Assembly (NCBI GenBank): GCA_037176885.1
Contig: JAWWNJ010000070.1
Location: forward strand, 558,001 to 622,000
Direction: 5' to 3'
From: Favolaschia claudopus
Taxonomy: Eukaryota; Basidiomycota; Agaricomycetes; Agaricales; Mycenaceae
DNA length: 64,000 bases
Below the pieces are notes generated by a model. The model was given only the letters and a program-made list of their open reading frames with translations. It searched no databases and was not told the DNA's origin. Below are positions 20,400 to 33,746 of this stretch, piece after piece (the first letter of the stretch is position 1; every line of letters begins with the position of its first letter). The translations under genes were made by a program, and so were the position numbers.

Positions 20400-23310
20400 G
20401 GGCACGGATCCACATCGATGGAAAGCAGAGGTACTGCACCATATTTGCGCCCCGAAAAGGCGACAAGACGGATCCGAGAAGGGGGCGTCTGTAGGACCTC
20501 GTCTGGCGTGCAAGATACCTTCTCGCCCTTTCGGTCTCATTCTAGGTCCTCCCGCAGTGCCGCTCTGATCTTGAGCGTCTTCGCCTCTGTCTCGTCTCTC
20601 ATCCGCACTGCACCACGTCCTCGCCGCCTCAGTCACCGCTATCGGATTCACTGCTACGTGCTCCGCAGCCCGCTCCCTGAACGCGCTCGGCGGATACCGC
20701 AGTCTCCATGCGGAGATGCACCATGTCAGTTGCCTCCCCTCAGACCTGTCCACCCACTACTCGCACAACGCAGAGTCCCCGCCAAAGGAAGCGACGTATG
20801 CAACCGTTCATCGCATACCGGCATACCCCTCGTCTGTGTCCTTCATCGCGTCGTCTCTGCGCCGTCCGCCGGCCCGCATCCTTCACGCCTCCGACGCCCG
20901 ACCACTCCAGCGCACCACCCGTTGCAGCAAGAAGGAACGTCAAGAAAGGCATCCCGGGATATCCGCTAGGCCAGCGGTGAACGGTGAGACATCTTGACCA
21001 TGAAATGCACCTGGGAAGCCTGCTGACTAAGCAACGATTCCAGCCGAAGGATGGGTCGAAGGAAGGTAGTATACGCCGACGAAAACGACGGCTGGAGCCC
21101 CACATTTGCATAGGGGGGATCCTGGGGTGTGCGCCGCGAGCGTTCCGAGTTTGGAGAAAAGGAAGAGATCGCGAATCCGTAACCTCCAGCGGAGGTCGCA
21201 CTGCGATAGAGATCGTCGGCAGCAGCAGCTGGAGAATCCCACAACAAGAATATCCCGATATGCCTGGTGTGAAACACGGCGATGGCTGACGCATCGATTT
21301 CCTGGTCCAGTTCCTTGCACCGGATGTACATCCTGCTGGCTAGACTCGATTGATATGACGAGTTAGGTCCGTTATTAGGAGCAGTAGAGATACTCTTACC
21401 GAGAATTCGACGCGAAAGCTCCCTCTTCGAGACTTGAGAAGCCCCACCCCAGCTCCTCCTCCTTTGCCACACCTCCTCCCTCCCTCCAACCTTCCCACCT
21501 TGGGCCCTAAGCGAAACCGCCGTACTTCGCTTTCTCCAACACTTTCCCCCGCTCTCCTCCTTCCTCCAATCGTCCGTCCGTGACTCGAGTCCCGTATGCT
21601 CGGTGTATCGCAGCGGGAAATCCCACCGTCGTCCTCCCAATTCGCGCAGCACGCCATCGTTCACCTCCTCCTCTCCGCATCGACATCCTCCTCCTCCTCC
21701 ACCACCACCTCCGCATCTATCCCTCGTCCTCCACACCGATCCCCATTCCAAATCCCGTGAACGCCAAGCACACCACACATCCTCATACCTTCCCGCGGTC
21801 GAGAACAGTTTCGTTGACCATATCGCGGGTCGCGTCCGGCACCGTATGTATCGATGTTGTTGTGATCAAGCCGCCGAGGATAGTAGGGATGACTGGCATG
21901 GCGGGCACTTCAGCAGTAGACGCGCGAACGAGGGGTGACAGAGCGGTGAATGACTCGGAGCGCGAGTCTGATAACACGTTAGTATCGCGTAAGGGAAATG
22001 AGAGAATGCACACACCGTGTATACTGGTTATCAATCTCGCAGCGGGGGAGGAAAGCTTCGTGGGTCGCTCTGGCGTAGTCGAATGAAAAGCGACCTGCGA
22101 ATGAAAAGCCGTCTGCGGTCGTGTCAAGACGCTCACTACGTGACGACACATTCCTCGCGCAGACGCATCGGCAAGCAGGAAACGTAGATGCGATGGAAAG
22201 CGCAGACCTGAAAGAGACAGACGAGATGAGCTTCACCAGATAGGGAGGGAGAAGAATGCGAAGACACACGGGAAGCGTGATCCAGCTTTGATGTAGCCGG
22301 CGCCGACTCTTCCCTCGTTTACGTCTGTACCAGCAGCGTCACGACTACGAGGCGATATTTCCTGCTTCTGGTATTCCTAGACATGCACCCATGGCACTCG
22401 AATTCCTTGGCGTGGCAGCCAAGCAACACTCAGGGAGGAGAAACCCAGAGACCCGCTGACGTGGCTCGCGTGGGGCAGTGTTTGCGCTATCGATTTGTGC
22501 CCGCTGCTGCGGGCGTGATCTGGAAACTTCTGGGGCGGATAAGGAGGTCGAGGATTCGGCCGGGGGCTGCGAACGCTGAAGAACGATTGAATATCAATGG
22601 ACATCCGGCGGTGAGAAGACAAATAGCCTAACGTACAATACTAGCTCCAGTCGTGAGATCTAGGCCGTATCAGTATGCCCAAAAGCCAGACACTGAGGGA
22701 ATAAAGATGGTCGCAGAGGGTAGGTGGCTGCCCGAATGCGAGGGGTGATTTGAGGTAGACTGAGGCAAGTCCCATGAGTCGCGGCACCGGTGCTAAAATC
22801 CATCCGCCATCGAAGATAAAGTGAGAGCCCTGCTCAGCAGATCAGCCGCGAAAACGGGATGGAAAAAACAGAGAAACGGGTGCAAAATGGAGAAAGGTTG
22901 CTTTGAAGAATCCAGAAAGGCCACCAGCCGCCAGAGAAGCCAGAAAATAGATCGAAAACGATCCAAAAAAAGACGAAAAAATGGAGACAAAAGTGAAAGA
23001 CCGTACATCCTCAGACGCATACATCCCAACGGTTCCAGTAAGTTTCAATTCCTCCCCTCACTCGTGAACTTGACAACTCCAGGTGACCGATTTGTCGGGA
23101 TCCCAGCCATTCGACTTGCCATGGACACCACGAGGCTTGCAGGGGGCTGAGGTCTATGTATGGTGGAAGTGGTTGGGTCACTGTGCCTGAACGCCTTGAG
23201 CTTAGCACTTCAAGTCTCAGCTGAGCCTTGGGGACGATTGGGGACGACGTCGAAGAGGAAGAGGTGAAAGCCAAACAATGGACAGCAACTAACACCAAAT
23301 ACTCTGCCTA
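20400..23310 (-). repeat. degenerate dispersed repeat, copy A (inverted relative to 38270-41850)
   Basis: Read on the minus strand this stretch follows, block by block, the plus strand of 38270-41850. Shared blocks: the CAGAGTATTTGGTGT-like start near 23300, GGCAAGTCGAATG near 23110, CTGAGGATGTACGGTCT near 23000, GGGATATTCTTG near 21250, TGCTTAGTCAGCAGGCTTCCC near 21020, GGCCTAGCGGATATCCCGGGAT near 20955 and GTGCGGGTCCGCC-like sequence near 20870. The GC-rich part has open frames on several frames and both strands, none spliceable into a known protein. It is likely an old transposon or a dead multicopy gene. Confidence 0.75.
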
Positions 23311-23460
23311 ATGCGGCGATTCACCGCTTTGTATCCCAAAAGGGAAATACGTATGTTCGAATGTTTCAGTGTCACAGTGAACTAATGTAACTGCATGGCT
23401 ACCGACCGATCAACTAATACCTTGTTAGTATCAAGAAAAGGCCAATAGTAGATCTCGATT

Positions 23461-23499
23461 TCGGATGATATTTATTCACCGTGAATAAATATCATTCGA
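23461..23499. repeat. 39-bp palindrome just past the 3' end of the PKS gene
   Basis: ATGATATTTATTCAC and its exact reverse complement are joined by one C (23465-23495). Four more bases on each side pair with one mismatch. It begins about 77 bp downstream of the PKS stop codon (which lies on the minus strand), so the PKS transcript would carry a stable AT-rich hairpin in its 3' UTR. It could be a 3'-end signal or the tip of a mobile element. Confidence 0.85.
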
Positions 23500-23575
23500 C
23501 AAAAAGCAATTGATTAGGCTATTGAACTGTACGACCAGTTGAGACAGCAAAAAGGAATTCATTTCGGAGATAACA

Positions 23576-26500
23576 TCAGTAAGCAGTTAAGACTTGTGCC
23601 ACTCTTTCATCCCCAAATATTCCAAAATGTCCAACTCCATTCAGATAATGCACTCGGACTGGTTTCGCCACCCGACTCGCACCTAGATCAGGCCATCCAC
23701 CCAAGGGACACCCCGCAATTCCGTACTCCGCCACTACCAACACAAACGGAGCCTTGACTGAGGATATCCATTCGTTTACCCGGTCGGCGTACGTCTGATG
23801 TAACCCTGGACCATCACTTTCATCGTCGCAGAACCCCTGCAAAAAAGTAAGCAAAAGCGGTATCATCATGTTCCAATTCCTAATCATGACGCGGATGTGC
23901 GGCGGTGCGTCGGGCGACCCAAGGAGTGCCATCTCATAATTGGCTACAATTTGGCGGCCGACCGTCGGATCGGCGCGCAGCATTTCCAACACAGAGTAGC
24001 CCAGTCGATCCGCCAAGTCACGTATGTTGTGTGCCGACTTATCCCGCGATAGTTCAGATTCGATGCGAACCCAAAGCATCGGGAAATGATCAAGGAAGGT
24101 AAGCTGGATGACTTCCTCGCCCTCTTCTTCAAACATCTTTGCAAGTGCAACGCAAAAAAGGGAGGACGCAGAGTAGCCCGCCAGTCGATATGGGCCGTGC
24201 GGCCATTCTTCACGGATTTGTTGTTTCCAGAAGGCAAGTACCGCCTCTAATGAATTTGTCGGTGTCGAGTCAGTGATCTGAATTGCCCACAACGACCCGC
24301 CGCGGAAGTGTTCTTGCAAACCAAAGAACATCCCTACAACACCGTTCGCACCGGGCAAAATTATAGTGGGTGCTCCCGACTCTCCATAACATATTTCGAC
24401 GAGCGCCTCAGCGCTCGATTCAGGGATTGTCCGTAAGCTCGGACGTTTCGCAAGTTGTAGGACGTCGGCCCACGTGTCGCTATGCATGATTTGCTGAGCA
24501 GTTATATTCATGAATGGTTGTAGGGCAGCGGAAAGCCGTGATGCCGCTGTCCCGTCCATACCGTACGAAGCGAGAGGTATCTCCGGCGCGAAATCGTCTG
24601 GTGAAATTCCCAGAATGTCCAGAAGAACATTTTTAGCTGAAGGTATATTTTCAAAGGTCGTGTCCTCGTGGGTTTCGACCTCGGGAAACTGGAGTGTAGA
24701 TTCAACTGCTGCCCACGAGACTCCGCCGAGAAGCTGCAGTTGCGAAAATGAACCATACGGGCGAAGAATGTTCGCTAACTTTGCTGCGCTGATCGAGTCG
24801 AGCCCATATTGAGTCAAGGGTTGTGTGGCATCAAAATCCGACTGTGAGACCTCGAGGAGCTCCAATACGCGAGGAAGAAGTGCCTCCCCGCTATTGCTAT
24901 TCTGTCGCGATCTTGGACTCTCGAGCGGCTTGGAGCTATGAGTTATCAGTTGGCGGCATGCTGTGGGGATCTTGAAATGCTGATTTATCGAACTCCAATC
25001 AAGTTCTGGAATATATTGATTGAACGGCCCGTTGTCCAATTTCGCCAGACCATCTCCTAGATAAGACCAGAGCGCTACCATACAAAATTAATCTGGAAGT
25101 TTGACACTCATAATGATCTGGGATTACTTTTCGCAGATATTGTTGACAATGAGTCTTTGAGGATATGTTGCGAGGCGGAGCGGTCCTATATTCCATTCAG
25201 GCATGAGTGAAATTGTTCAAGTCGGATAAATTAAATTCACTATGTATCCTGCATCAATTATTCCTGGCGCAATGAGTGAAAATGCATTCGAATAATGAGC
25301 CAGTGCTCCGTCTAATGCGGTGCACGCACTACAACAAATTATTCAGAGCTTCAATGCAACATTAGCGGATACTTACCTAGCGTAGTTGGTTTGACCCGGA
25401 ATCCCCAGCAGTCCACTAATGGAGGATATTGCGACCAGAAAATCAAGTGACTGAATGGAGATTAATTGCGAGACAACTTCAAACGCGTTGAGCTTGGATG
25501 CATAGACACGCGAAAATGTGTCGTCGGTTTGGTTTAAAAATAGGGCATCCGAGAGTACGAGAGTCATGAGAAAACAACCTGCGACTGGAAGCGAGAAGCT
25601 ATCGATCAAAGCTTTCATCTCTGTCGCGTCGATAGCGTCGCATTTTGCTAATCGAAGCTCGAGACCTTCCGCGTTTTGAAGATATGCGAGCTTTGCGATG
25701 GTCATCGCGTCTGTGGTTGGGTTGAGAGATTCAGACCCTCTTCGAGAAGTCAGAACTAGGTGTCGGGCACCGTGCTATTATCAATGAATTTAAATTTCCC
25801 ATATTGAAATCGACATTGACTCACCTGATACATCCAGACAGCCAGATCTATGCCAAGCCCACCAATTCCACCAAGAAGCAAATAGATCTCGTCTTTCCGG
25901 AAGGGAGGTGCAGCGCGTCGGCTTCGAGGCGAACTTTCAACTATGACTTGATCCGAGCTTGCGGCATCAGAACGAGCATTTGTCAGGATATGTTGAATAA
26001 AAGATGGATCGTCTTGGAGAGCCTTTTCCAGCAACAAGTCCCATAGCAGAACCATTCCAGTTCGCGGAATCCAGCGCTTCAGATGAGGTTTGTTGGTGTA
26101 AGTTGCGGAATCGCTGATCAGAATATCCAGCCGCTCGGCAACACCCAGATTTCGCTGATCCAACACTACCAGCCGGGGGCCACAAGTCGCCCGCAAGTGC
26201 TCTTTGAGGATTTTGAATAAGGTCTCGTTCTCCACAACAATGGCCACCCGAGCTTTGGCAGCAGCCGGAATCACAATCAGTGACGAAAGCAGGCGACTGA
26301 ATATTCTGATAGCGAAGGCGGTCTCGGCGGTATCGGCTAGGGCGATGGATGTGATGCGGACCCGAACGGATTCAGTTGCCGACGGAGCTGCAAGCCCTTG
26401 AACAAAATCGCCAACCATCCATGCGGGATTCTGGCTGTGAATAATCCGACCAGTGAACACGTCCATTCGTTGCGACAGCCCCGCCCATTGAGTGACAGCG

Positions 26501-29500
26501 ACTGTTACAAAATCCCAACCTTCTACGTCTGATTGTTGGGTTTCGGATGGTGGCGGGGATAAAGCAACACGCAAGACTTGGGGTGGGGAATTGTCGTCGA
26601 AAGACACAACACTTTCACCATTGATAAACACATCAGAATGGCGGGCGAGTAGATTCTGTCGACTGCCGAAGTCTTCGGAGGCCGGAAAAATACAAAGTCG
26701 AATATCCCACAACGCCATTTCTTGACGTAGAACTGCACAAAGTCCGATCGCCGCATCTGCGTCTCGTCCCTTTGTTGCCAGAATATACACAGTCTGCGTG
26801 ATGGAGGGTTCCAGCTTCATAAGCTGGCGTTGCAGCTGCATCTCCTGGCCGAATTCATAAGAATAAATCTGCTCGAGTGGTACTGGCTGCGTGCTGATTG
26901 CCACGGCTCGAGGCTTCTGTGCGGCGAAGAAAAATTCTCGGTCGTGGCCCCCATCTTCGATGCATAATTGAACATCGCAAAAGCCAACCGCTTCCAGATG
27001 CTGTTTCCATTGCAACGGAGACATGATGCAATGCTCGCGCGCGTCAACAAAGCCGAACCATTCGGTAAAAGAACCGAAAATGAAATCAGTCCACGCGCTT
27101 CCCGGGGAGTTAGACCAGTCGGTCCCGTCGTGTTCCACAGCGAGAAGACAACCACCAGGGACAAGGATGTTTTTCAGAGAAGATAGGGAGGTTGCGAGAT
27201 CAGGAGAGGCATGAAGGACGTGCAATGCAACCACGAGGTCGTACGTCCCCGCGAATATGCCTTGTCGGTGAGGTTCCTTGCCAATGTCATAAGCACGTGG
27301 AATCATGAAGTCGCATTTCAATCTCCGAGTGAGATTTGTTACTAGCTGGCAATGAAAGATATAGGACGACTACAGAATCTGACGTTAGACTACTCACCGC
27401 ATACGACGCGTCCGTCACGGTGTATTCAAACAAAAGGTCTTGATATTTGTCGATTTCTTGAAGAAGATAGGACGTCAAAAGTCCGGTGCCTATGAAGAAA
27501 CATGAGTTTCGGACAAATCGACGATAAAAGTAATAAAACCTGCTCCCACTTCCAACACCCTAATGCACCGTTTACCGCTTGCACGAAGGGAGTTCAACAT
27601 CGCATTGAACCATTTTGCCACTCCATGGCACACATCACTGGTCTGACTTTCTTTGGCGTAGTAGTTGGCCATAAGATCATCGGAATATAATACATCTACG
27701 GCAGCCTGAGAGCATTTGAGCAAGGGAGCGCGACTTTGGGGGCTGCGGTGTTATTTTACCTGAGACGTCTCAAAGACAGCCTTATGGACGGCAGTAATTC
27801 GGTTGGTAACTTCAAAATGATACGGCCATTTATCCCGTAAACTTTGTAGAGTATCTGCGTCAATCGGGATGGACGAATCCGATTTCTGCTCAATTAAAGA
27901 GCAAGCGAAATTCAGATATCTTCGTCGCGAATCCTATCCAGCCATCAGCGCGAGGTAACGATCATTGCGAAACCATACATCATTCCCAACTGTAATGCCA
28001 TGGTCCAACGATCTAGCTGTCGCAGTCACTGCCAAATTATCTAGAACCGTATAGAGGAGCTTGACTTGTTCCTTCATCGTGATCTCGGGAAACGAAATGG
28101 GAAGAAGAGGAAGAGGTGTATCGACGACAAGAGGCTGGAACACGAGATCGAACCTGCGCCTGACGGAGTGTGCGGCGCTCCTGTTGAACTGTCGCATTTG
28201 AAGGCCGTACAACTCGCAAAAAGGAACCCCAGACCAGTCTGCGATCAAGATATCGTATTGAAGGTAATCTGTGGAGTAGCAAGTGAATATCTTGAATGTG
28301 CTCAACAAGTTAACTGAGTACCTGGATCCCATCTACGAAGACGAATATGAGAGAACCAGTTTCCAGAGCCGTAGCTACGACGATAGAAAACAAATTGATC
28401 AAAGCGAGACGGGGCATAGAAGCTATTCTTGGTGTATAACTGGGAGATGCCTGGGTGATTCACAATATGAATGCACGCGTCGAGAAGCAAGGGGTGTAGA
28501 AAATAACCCTGAGCTCTATATAACATTGCACATCAGCGGCGTGTGAGTCAGTAGTGAGAATCGGAATCTAATCACATCTCCTCCGCAGAAGGGCCTCGAA
28601 TCTCTGCTATGATCTCTGCAGGAGTCCCGTGACATCGGAGTATGCGTTGGAATCCCGGACCATATTTCAAAACGGGTCCAAGCGATGGATAAAAATCTGA
28701 AAGCGGCCTCATCTATGAGAGAGTTCGGCTAAAATTCGAGACGAATGTGTACCGGTAAGATCCAAAACCGGCAGGCTCTGCATGATGCGCTCGCAATCCA
28801 ACGCTGGTGGAACGGGGTTCGGAGGTAGACGGTCCAGAAAGCCGCGAGAATGTTCCTGTTCACCCGAATCCTGGCACGGAATTCCATCAAATTTATGCAA
28901 CTCACAAGATATTGAAATCCACGAACCGAGACTGTTTTAATGGACCATACGGAGTCTAGATTCTGGACACGAAGGTCCATGTCCAACGTTGCGGAAATCA
29001 CTGCATTTGAAACAAATTCGACGTCCCAGAGGAACGTTGCTCCCGACTCCAGAAGCTAGGATCTACGATTAAAGGGGATTACTGAGTCGGAAAGCCACAT
29101 ACCAACTCGATGAAAACGGTAACGGGAAGAACGGACTTCCCTAGATGATTGAGTAAGTTACCGTCACCCACATATTGTGCAGAAGTCATCCGCACCATTT
29201 ACAACATATTCAGACAGACTGGGGTAACTTCGTTTATTGATGGAGATGCCAGAGCCGGACAGTGGTCCATTGCGAGGCCTTTGCGCTTCCGAGGAACGGG
29301 AAGGGGTGAACGTCTTTGGAGGAGGAATGTCGCGAGACTGCAATGGGTGTTCAATGAACTCCGGTTTGAAGTCAGAGGACACATAAATTCCACTGAGATC
29401 AAGCGAGTTTACGCCGAGGAGAGACAAAGAGCCCAAGGTAGTCAGAAAGGTCTCTACTTCCGCATGAGATGAGGGGGGTGCCTTCCTTGCTGAAGGCCGA

Positions 29501-32367
29501 CGCATGGGGCACAAAACACGGTTATCTGCGATGCTGTGCGATGAGATGTAAGAAGATAGCACCGGATGACAGGAGATCTCGACGAAGATGGGGGAAGATG
29601 GGAGTAGATGCGAGATGACACTGCTAAACTGGACCGGATTTCTGCAGTTATCCCAGAAGTAGCTCGGGGTAAATGATTCCACCAGCAATTTGCTACGGCA
29701 AGTGGAATACACTGGGATTCTTGGGCTGTGGGACCCAGGATACCGTGCAAAGATGTCCTCCATTTTTGCCAGATATTTGTCGTGAATACTCTCCATGAAA
29801 GAGGAGTGGACAGGAACCATCGTGCGCAGCCGTTGCGCAAAAATTCCCTCACGCTTAGCTAGCGTGATAAGGTCGTCAAGAACACAGGCGGTGCCCGACA
29901 CCGTGACGGCTTCGGGAGCGTTATAGCATGACACCTCTGGTAAGTCTCCAGTTTTGGATAAGATGACAGACATGAGTTCGGAGGCACGATCTGAGTTGCA
30001 TGCCAGAACAGCCATGCCAACGTTATCACTCTCAACCAGACTCATGACCTCGCCTCGTGCAATAGCAATTTCCATTGCCATTTCCTTCGGACCAGCTCCA
30101 GAAGCATACAAAGCCACCGTTTCGCCGGCGGAATGACCCACAATCATATCAGGTCTAATTCCGACAGAGTTGAGCAGGTCGACCAAGGCAATTTGAATGA
30201 TCGCGATGGCGGGCAGGGTGTACCTGACAGGCCAAGCAGAGTCCGGAAGTTGAAGACTGGGAGCGCTGCGGTGCTCGAAGAGACCGGTGGATGCTATGAG
30301 AGAGACTCCTTGCACACGGCGGTAAATGTCGTCTAATTCCAGAACTGTGCGGCGAAACACTGAGAAATGAACAAAGAGTTCGCGTCCCATTTCGAGATGT
30401 TGAGGGCCTTGACCACTGAGAACGAATACGAGCGGAGAAGTTTCGCGGGGAATGAGGGTGGAAGTCGGCATAGTATATAGGTGTGGCGGCGCAGGCACGA
30501 GGAAGAATTTCCTCCAGGGAAGCTGTCTCGCCCGCCGAGCCAGCGTAACGGCAGTCAAAGTGAGTTTGGTTGCATCAGTAGCAGCTATTTCCATGACACG
30601 CTGAGAAATCTCATCCACAACGGACGAGGAAAGACCTCCAACGAGAAATAAAACCGCAGTGCTTGCAGGCCCACTGGGATCGGTATTGTGGTTGGGAGGG
30701 GGAGCCTGCAACACGACATGACCGGTAGCACCGCCGAGAGCGAAGCTCGAGAGTGAGATAATCGAGCGCCCAGAGGCAGACCGGCAACCAAGAGGAGTAG
30801 GATGAGTTGGGATATTAACATGAAACGCATCCCATTCGATGTTGGGAGTCGGATCGGAGAAGTTGACGGTGGGAGGGATAAAATTGTGTTTAAACATCAA
30901 GCAGGCTTTCGCTAAGGAAGCCAAGAAGGCAGCTACTTCGAGATGACTGAAAGCATATGAACATGACTATTTAGTAGATTCGTAATGAGACGATACGAAC
31001 CCGATGTTTCCTTTCACACTTCCAAATTCGATGCATTTTTCGCTTGCGAAGATACGACCGGCGGTATTTGCTTCGATTGGATCTCCAACCGGGGTGCCTG
31101 GAGATAATCGTAAGCAGTGCCATTGAAACATCGAGAAGTTTCAAATACCTGTAGCGTGTAACTCAACATAATCAGCATCCCTAGGATTCAAACCCGCTCT
31201 CTTGTATGCTTCGTAAATACACCTCTGTTGAGCAACACTATTTGGGACGTTCGGGGGCATCCGCGATCCTGTAGTGTTTATCGCAGAACCTCGAATCTGA
31301 ACCTAATCCTCAATGATGGAAAGCGAAAGCCGGAATGAAACTCACGACGGCATGAATGTGATCACGTTCGAGAATGGCAGCTCTGAAAGACTTGAGAACA
31401 ATCACCACAACACCCTCCCCGCGACCGAATCTGGGCAGTAGATACGTTCAATGATTAAATTTCAAACTGGGTCAAGAAACTTACCCAGAAGCTGTGGCAT
31501 CGAACGGCCGGCAAACCCCGTCAGATGAGAGTATACCGCCGGCTTGCATATACGAAGCCCATTCATAGGGACTAGGGAATTTGCGTTCAGCGTTCAGTAA
31601 TAAATATGAGTCGAAGACAACAAACTCTCTATTAATCTGCGCCGCACCAACAAGCGTCGCAATGCAATCGCCACGCTCAATGGCTCCTACAGCTAAATGC
31701 AATGCTGTCAAGGAAGAACTACACGCTGTATCCAGGTACACGGAGGGTCCTGTGAGATCCAGGGCATACGATATTCGATTTGCGATGGAATGTGGCATCC
31801 AGCTCGATACGCTCCCATCGGGATCGATTGGGCTCTGTGTTTTGCGAGTATTACAGGCAGAGAAAGGGAAAAGGCACAAAAACGCTTACCTCGACTGGAA
31901 GAGGTCTATTGCCACTCATGAAGCACCCGATATTCTGGCCGCGTGAATCTATACCGGCATCGAGCAGCGCTTGGAAAGAGAGATCGAGAAGACGCCGTCC
32001 GCTGTAAGGGATGACACGAGCGTCTTTGGTGCTGATTCCGAGAGCAATGTTGTCGAAGCCAGTGGCATCTTTCAAGAACGTCCCTCGCTCGGGGAATTCC
32101 AAAGTTGGGTGCGTCCTGGGGGAGAGTTATACCGAGATATTGTTTCGTTATTGCTCACTCACTGTGCATAATTCGGCAGAATGTCACTCAATGGCTGATA
32201 CGCATTTTTGCCTTCCACGAGAAAATCCCAAAACGAGTCGTAGTCCAAGTCCTTGACCGACGAAGATCCCGAAGGTAATTGCAGCGCGATTCCCACCTGA
32301 GTCACGGTTCAAGAGAAGGTGGGGAAGGTCAGAAACTACGCACAATAGCTGTTCCGTCAAATTCCAT
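23576..32367 (-). CDS. reducing polyketide synthase, KS-AT-DH-MT-KR-ACP-ACP-TE, no ER
   Basis: Iterative type I PKS of roughly 2500 residues with about 20 short introns. The start MEFDGTAI|VGIALQLP at 32367 follows an in-frame TAG. KS: active Cys in DTACSSS, His in ELHATGT and GNIGHLEVA. AT: GHSAGE. DH: the expected HxxxGxxxxP reads YVVNGKSVLP (Tyr codon 29206-29208), while the second motif LHPLLLDA is present. MT: VLEVGAGTG. There is no enoylreductase. KR: GGIGGLG and SSISG...NYA. ACP1: GLDSIS (Ser codon 24794-24796). ACP2: GMDGTA, Gly at 24551-24553 where Ser is required. TE: GYSAS (Ser 24170-24172), LDHFP and GVGHFG. An apparent stop at 27934 is removed by a 45-nt intron (27934-27978). ER-less reducing PKSs in basidiomycetes make polyenes (Stereum PPS1, Laetiporus LpaA); whether this one does is open. 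Confidence 0.88.
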
Positions 32368-33103
32368 GAGGACAGATTCAAACTAGGTTCGCTCAACTCG
32401 CCGACCTCCTGGTGCTTTATGTGAGCTTCTTGAGCGCACAAAGACGGTCGAGGAAACAGCTGGAATTGTGGCCCGTCGTTTAAGCTTCCATTCCAAGGTC
32501 AAACCAGCGCCTCTTGAGGAGATGGACATGCTGAATGTTCGCGAAAGAAGATCACAGTATACTTAGAGTTGGAAGGCGCCGGCGAAATCGAGTAAGGTTG
32601 TGATTCATTTTCGTTGATTTGAGTGACTTACAGAGTAGAAATGAGGCAAGGATACGCTGCATACTTACACCGCCGCGATTCGTGGAGGATGTGGGAGAAG
32701 ACAAAAAGCTTCGGCAATATTGTGACCCGGACATCGTGACGGCATGATCACACGGATGTCAAAGCGTTCAACATCTGTAGTTCAACATTCAGCGCTACAC
32801 ATCCCGCAGCGCTGCAATCGCACTTACATCCTGGTCCATACACTCTCAAAGTCTATTTTGGCGCCAAGGCGCCTAGATACCTGGCATACAAATCATACTA
32901 GACGTCGCGCTCATTGACTTGGAGTCTTGGTGTGAGAAATATATTCTTGTCTACCATCCTGTCTGTCGTCTACAGGAACACTTTCCTATAATGACCTTTT
33001 TGAAGCGCTGAGATAGCATAACATCCCTTGACACTCGGCCCAAGGGGCGCATTTATACACCTACACCCGGATATCTCTTCATCTCAGGAGTCCCACTTCC
33101 ACC
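32368..33103. other. divergent promoter region between PKS and EthD-like gene
   Basis: About 735 bp shared upstream of two divergent genes. A minus-strand frame at 32552-32734 (MSGSQYCRSFLSS) could be an upstream exon or uORF of the PKS, but the KS domain needs no further N-terminal exon. No regulatory palindrome was identified. Confidence 0.55.
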
Positions 33104-33638
33104 ATGTCGACCGTCCACGCTGTCGGAATTTACAAATGTCCTTCGCATCTCACCACAGCTGCCTTTGCGCAGAAGGTCGAAGCTGTGATGGACGCCATCC
33201 TCGCTGCCCCGGTTACTCAACGGCACATCCTGAAATATGAGTTGGTGCGTCAGAGGATTACTGCGGACCCGATATCCAGTGCGCTGATATGTTGTACAGC
33301 TAGTTTCAAATGAAGATGGGGATGGGCATATACAGAACCTCGGCATGCCCTCGCACCAAGGCACCGTCATCATTGTTGCGGAGTGGGCGGTAAGTCTGAG
33401 TGGTGAATGTTTCAAACGCTGTGTAACTGACTTGAAATTTTATTCGATCATTCAGTCACAGAAGGCCTTGACCGAGGTATGGGAGAAGCAGTCGAGTTCT
33501 CGCTTGAGCTGACCATCTCTAATGTTGCAGGTGGCGACGGACCCTGGTCTAGTTCAGATTCTCGCTCGCGCTAAGGAGGAGTTCAACATTCATTTGGATA
33601 GCTCAACGTTCACAGTTGATGTCATTCGAAAGAAGTAA
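33104..33638 (+). CDS. small protein, probable EthD-like dimeric alpha/beta barrel
   Basis: Four exons (33104-33244, 33300-33389, 33456-33476, 33531-33638; 360 nt) give a 119-residue protein starting MSTVHAVGIYKCP and ending VDVIRKK. The third exon is only 21 nt (SQKALTE). The size and alternating beta-alpha pattern (VHAVGIYK, GTVIIVAEW, then FTVDVI at the end) resemble EthD-type ferredoxin-fold proteins, which often accompany polyketide pathways as small cyclases or stability factors. The fold call is inference. It is divergent from the PKS, with its ATG about 740 bp from the PKS ATG, so co-regulation from a shared promoter is plausible. Confidence 0.6.
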
Positions 33639-33746
33639 ATGGCGGATTATTTTCTTGTTTGAATCAATCACCCCATGTACAAGTAAAGTTCCTGCTCCGA
33701 TGTAAATAAATATGCTGTGTTGCTTTCAAATATTCCACTTACCTAC

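Noticed and set aside
20966..21778. 270-codon minus-strand frame in repeat A
   Set aside because: Low-complexity GGGGGGGGG-type composition at its start, no domain, and not kept in copy B.
25081..25140. Apparent stop between KR and ACP1 of the PKS
   Set aside because: Removed by two short introns that join GYI to DRSASQHIL and AK to TLWSYLGDG.
27934..27936. In-frame TAG in the PKS between DH and MT
   Set aside because: Lies at the end of a good 45-nt intron (donor GTATGG at 27978, acceptor TAG), so it does not mark a pseudogene.
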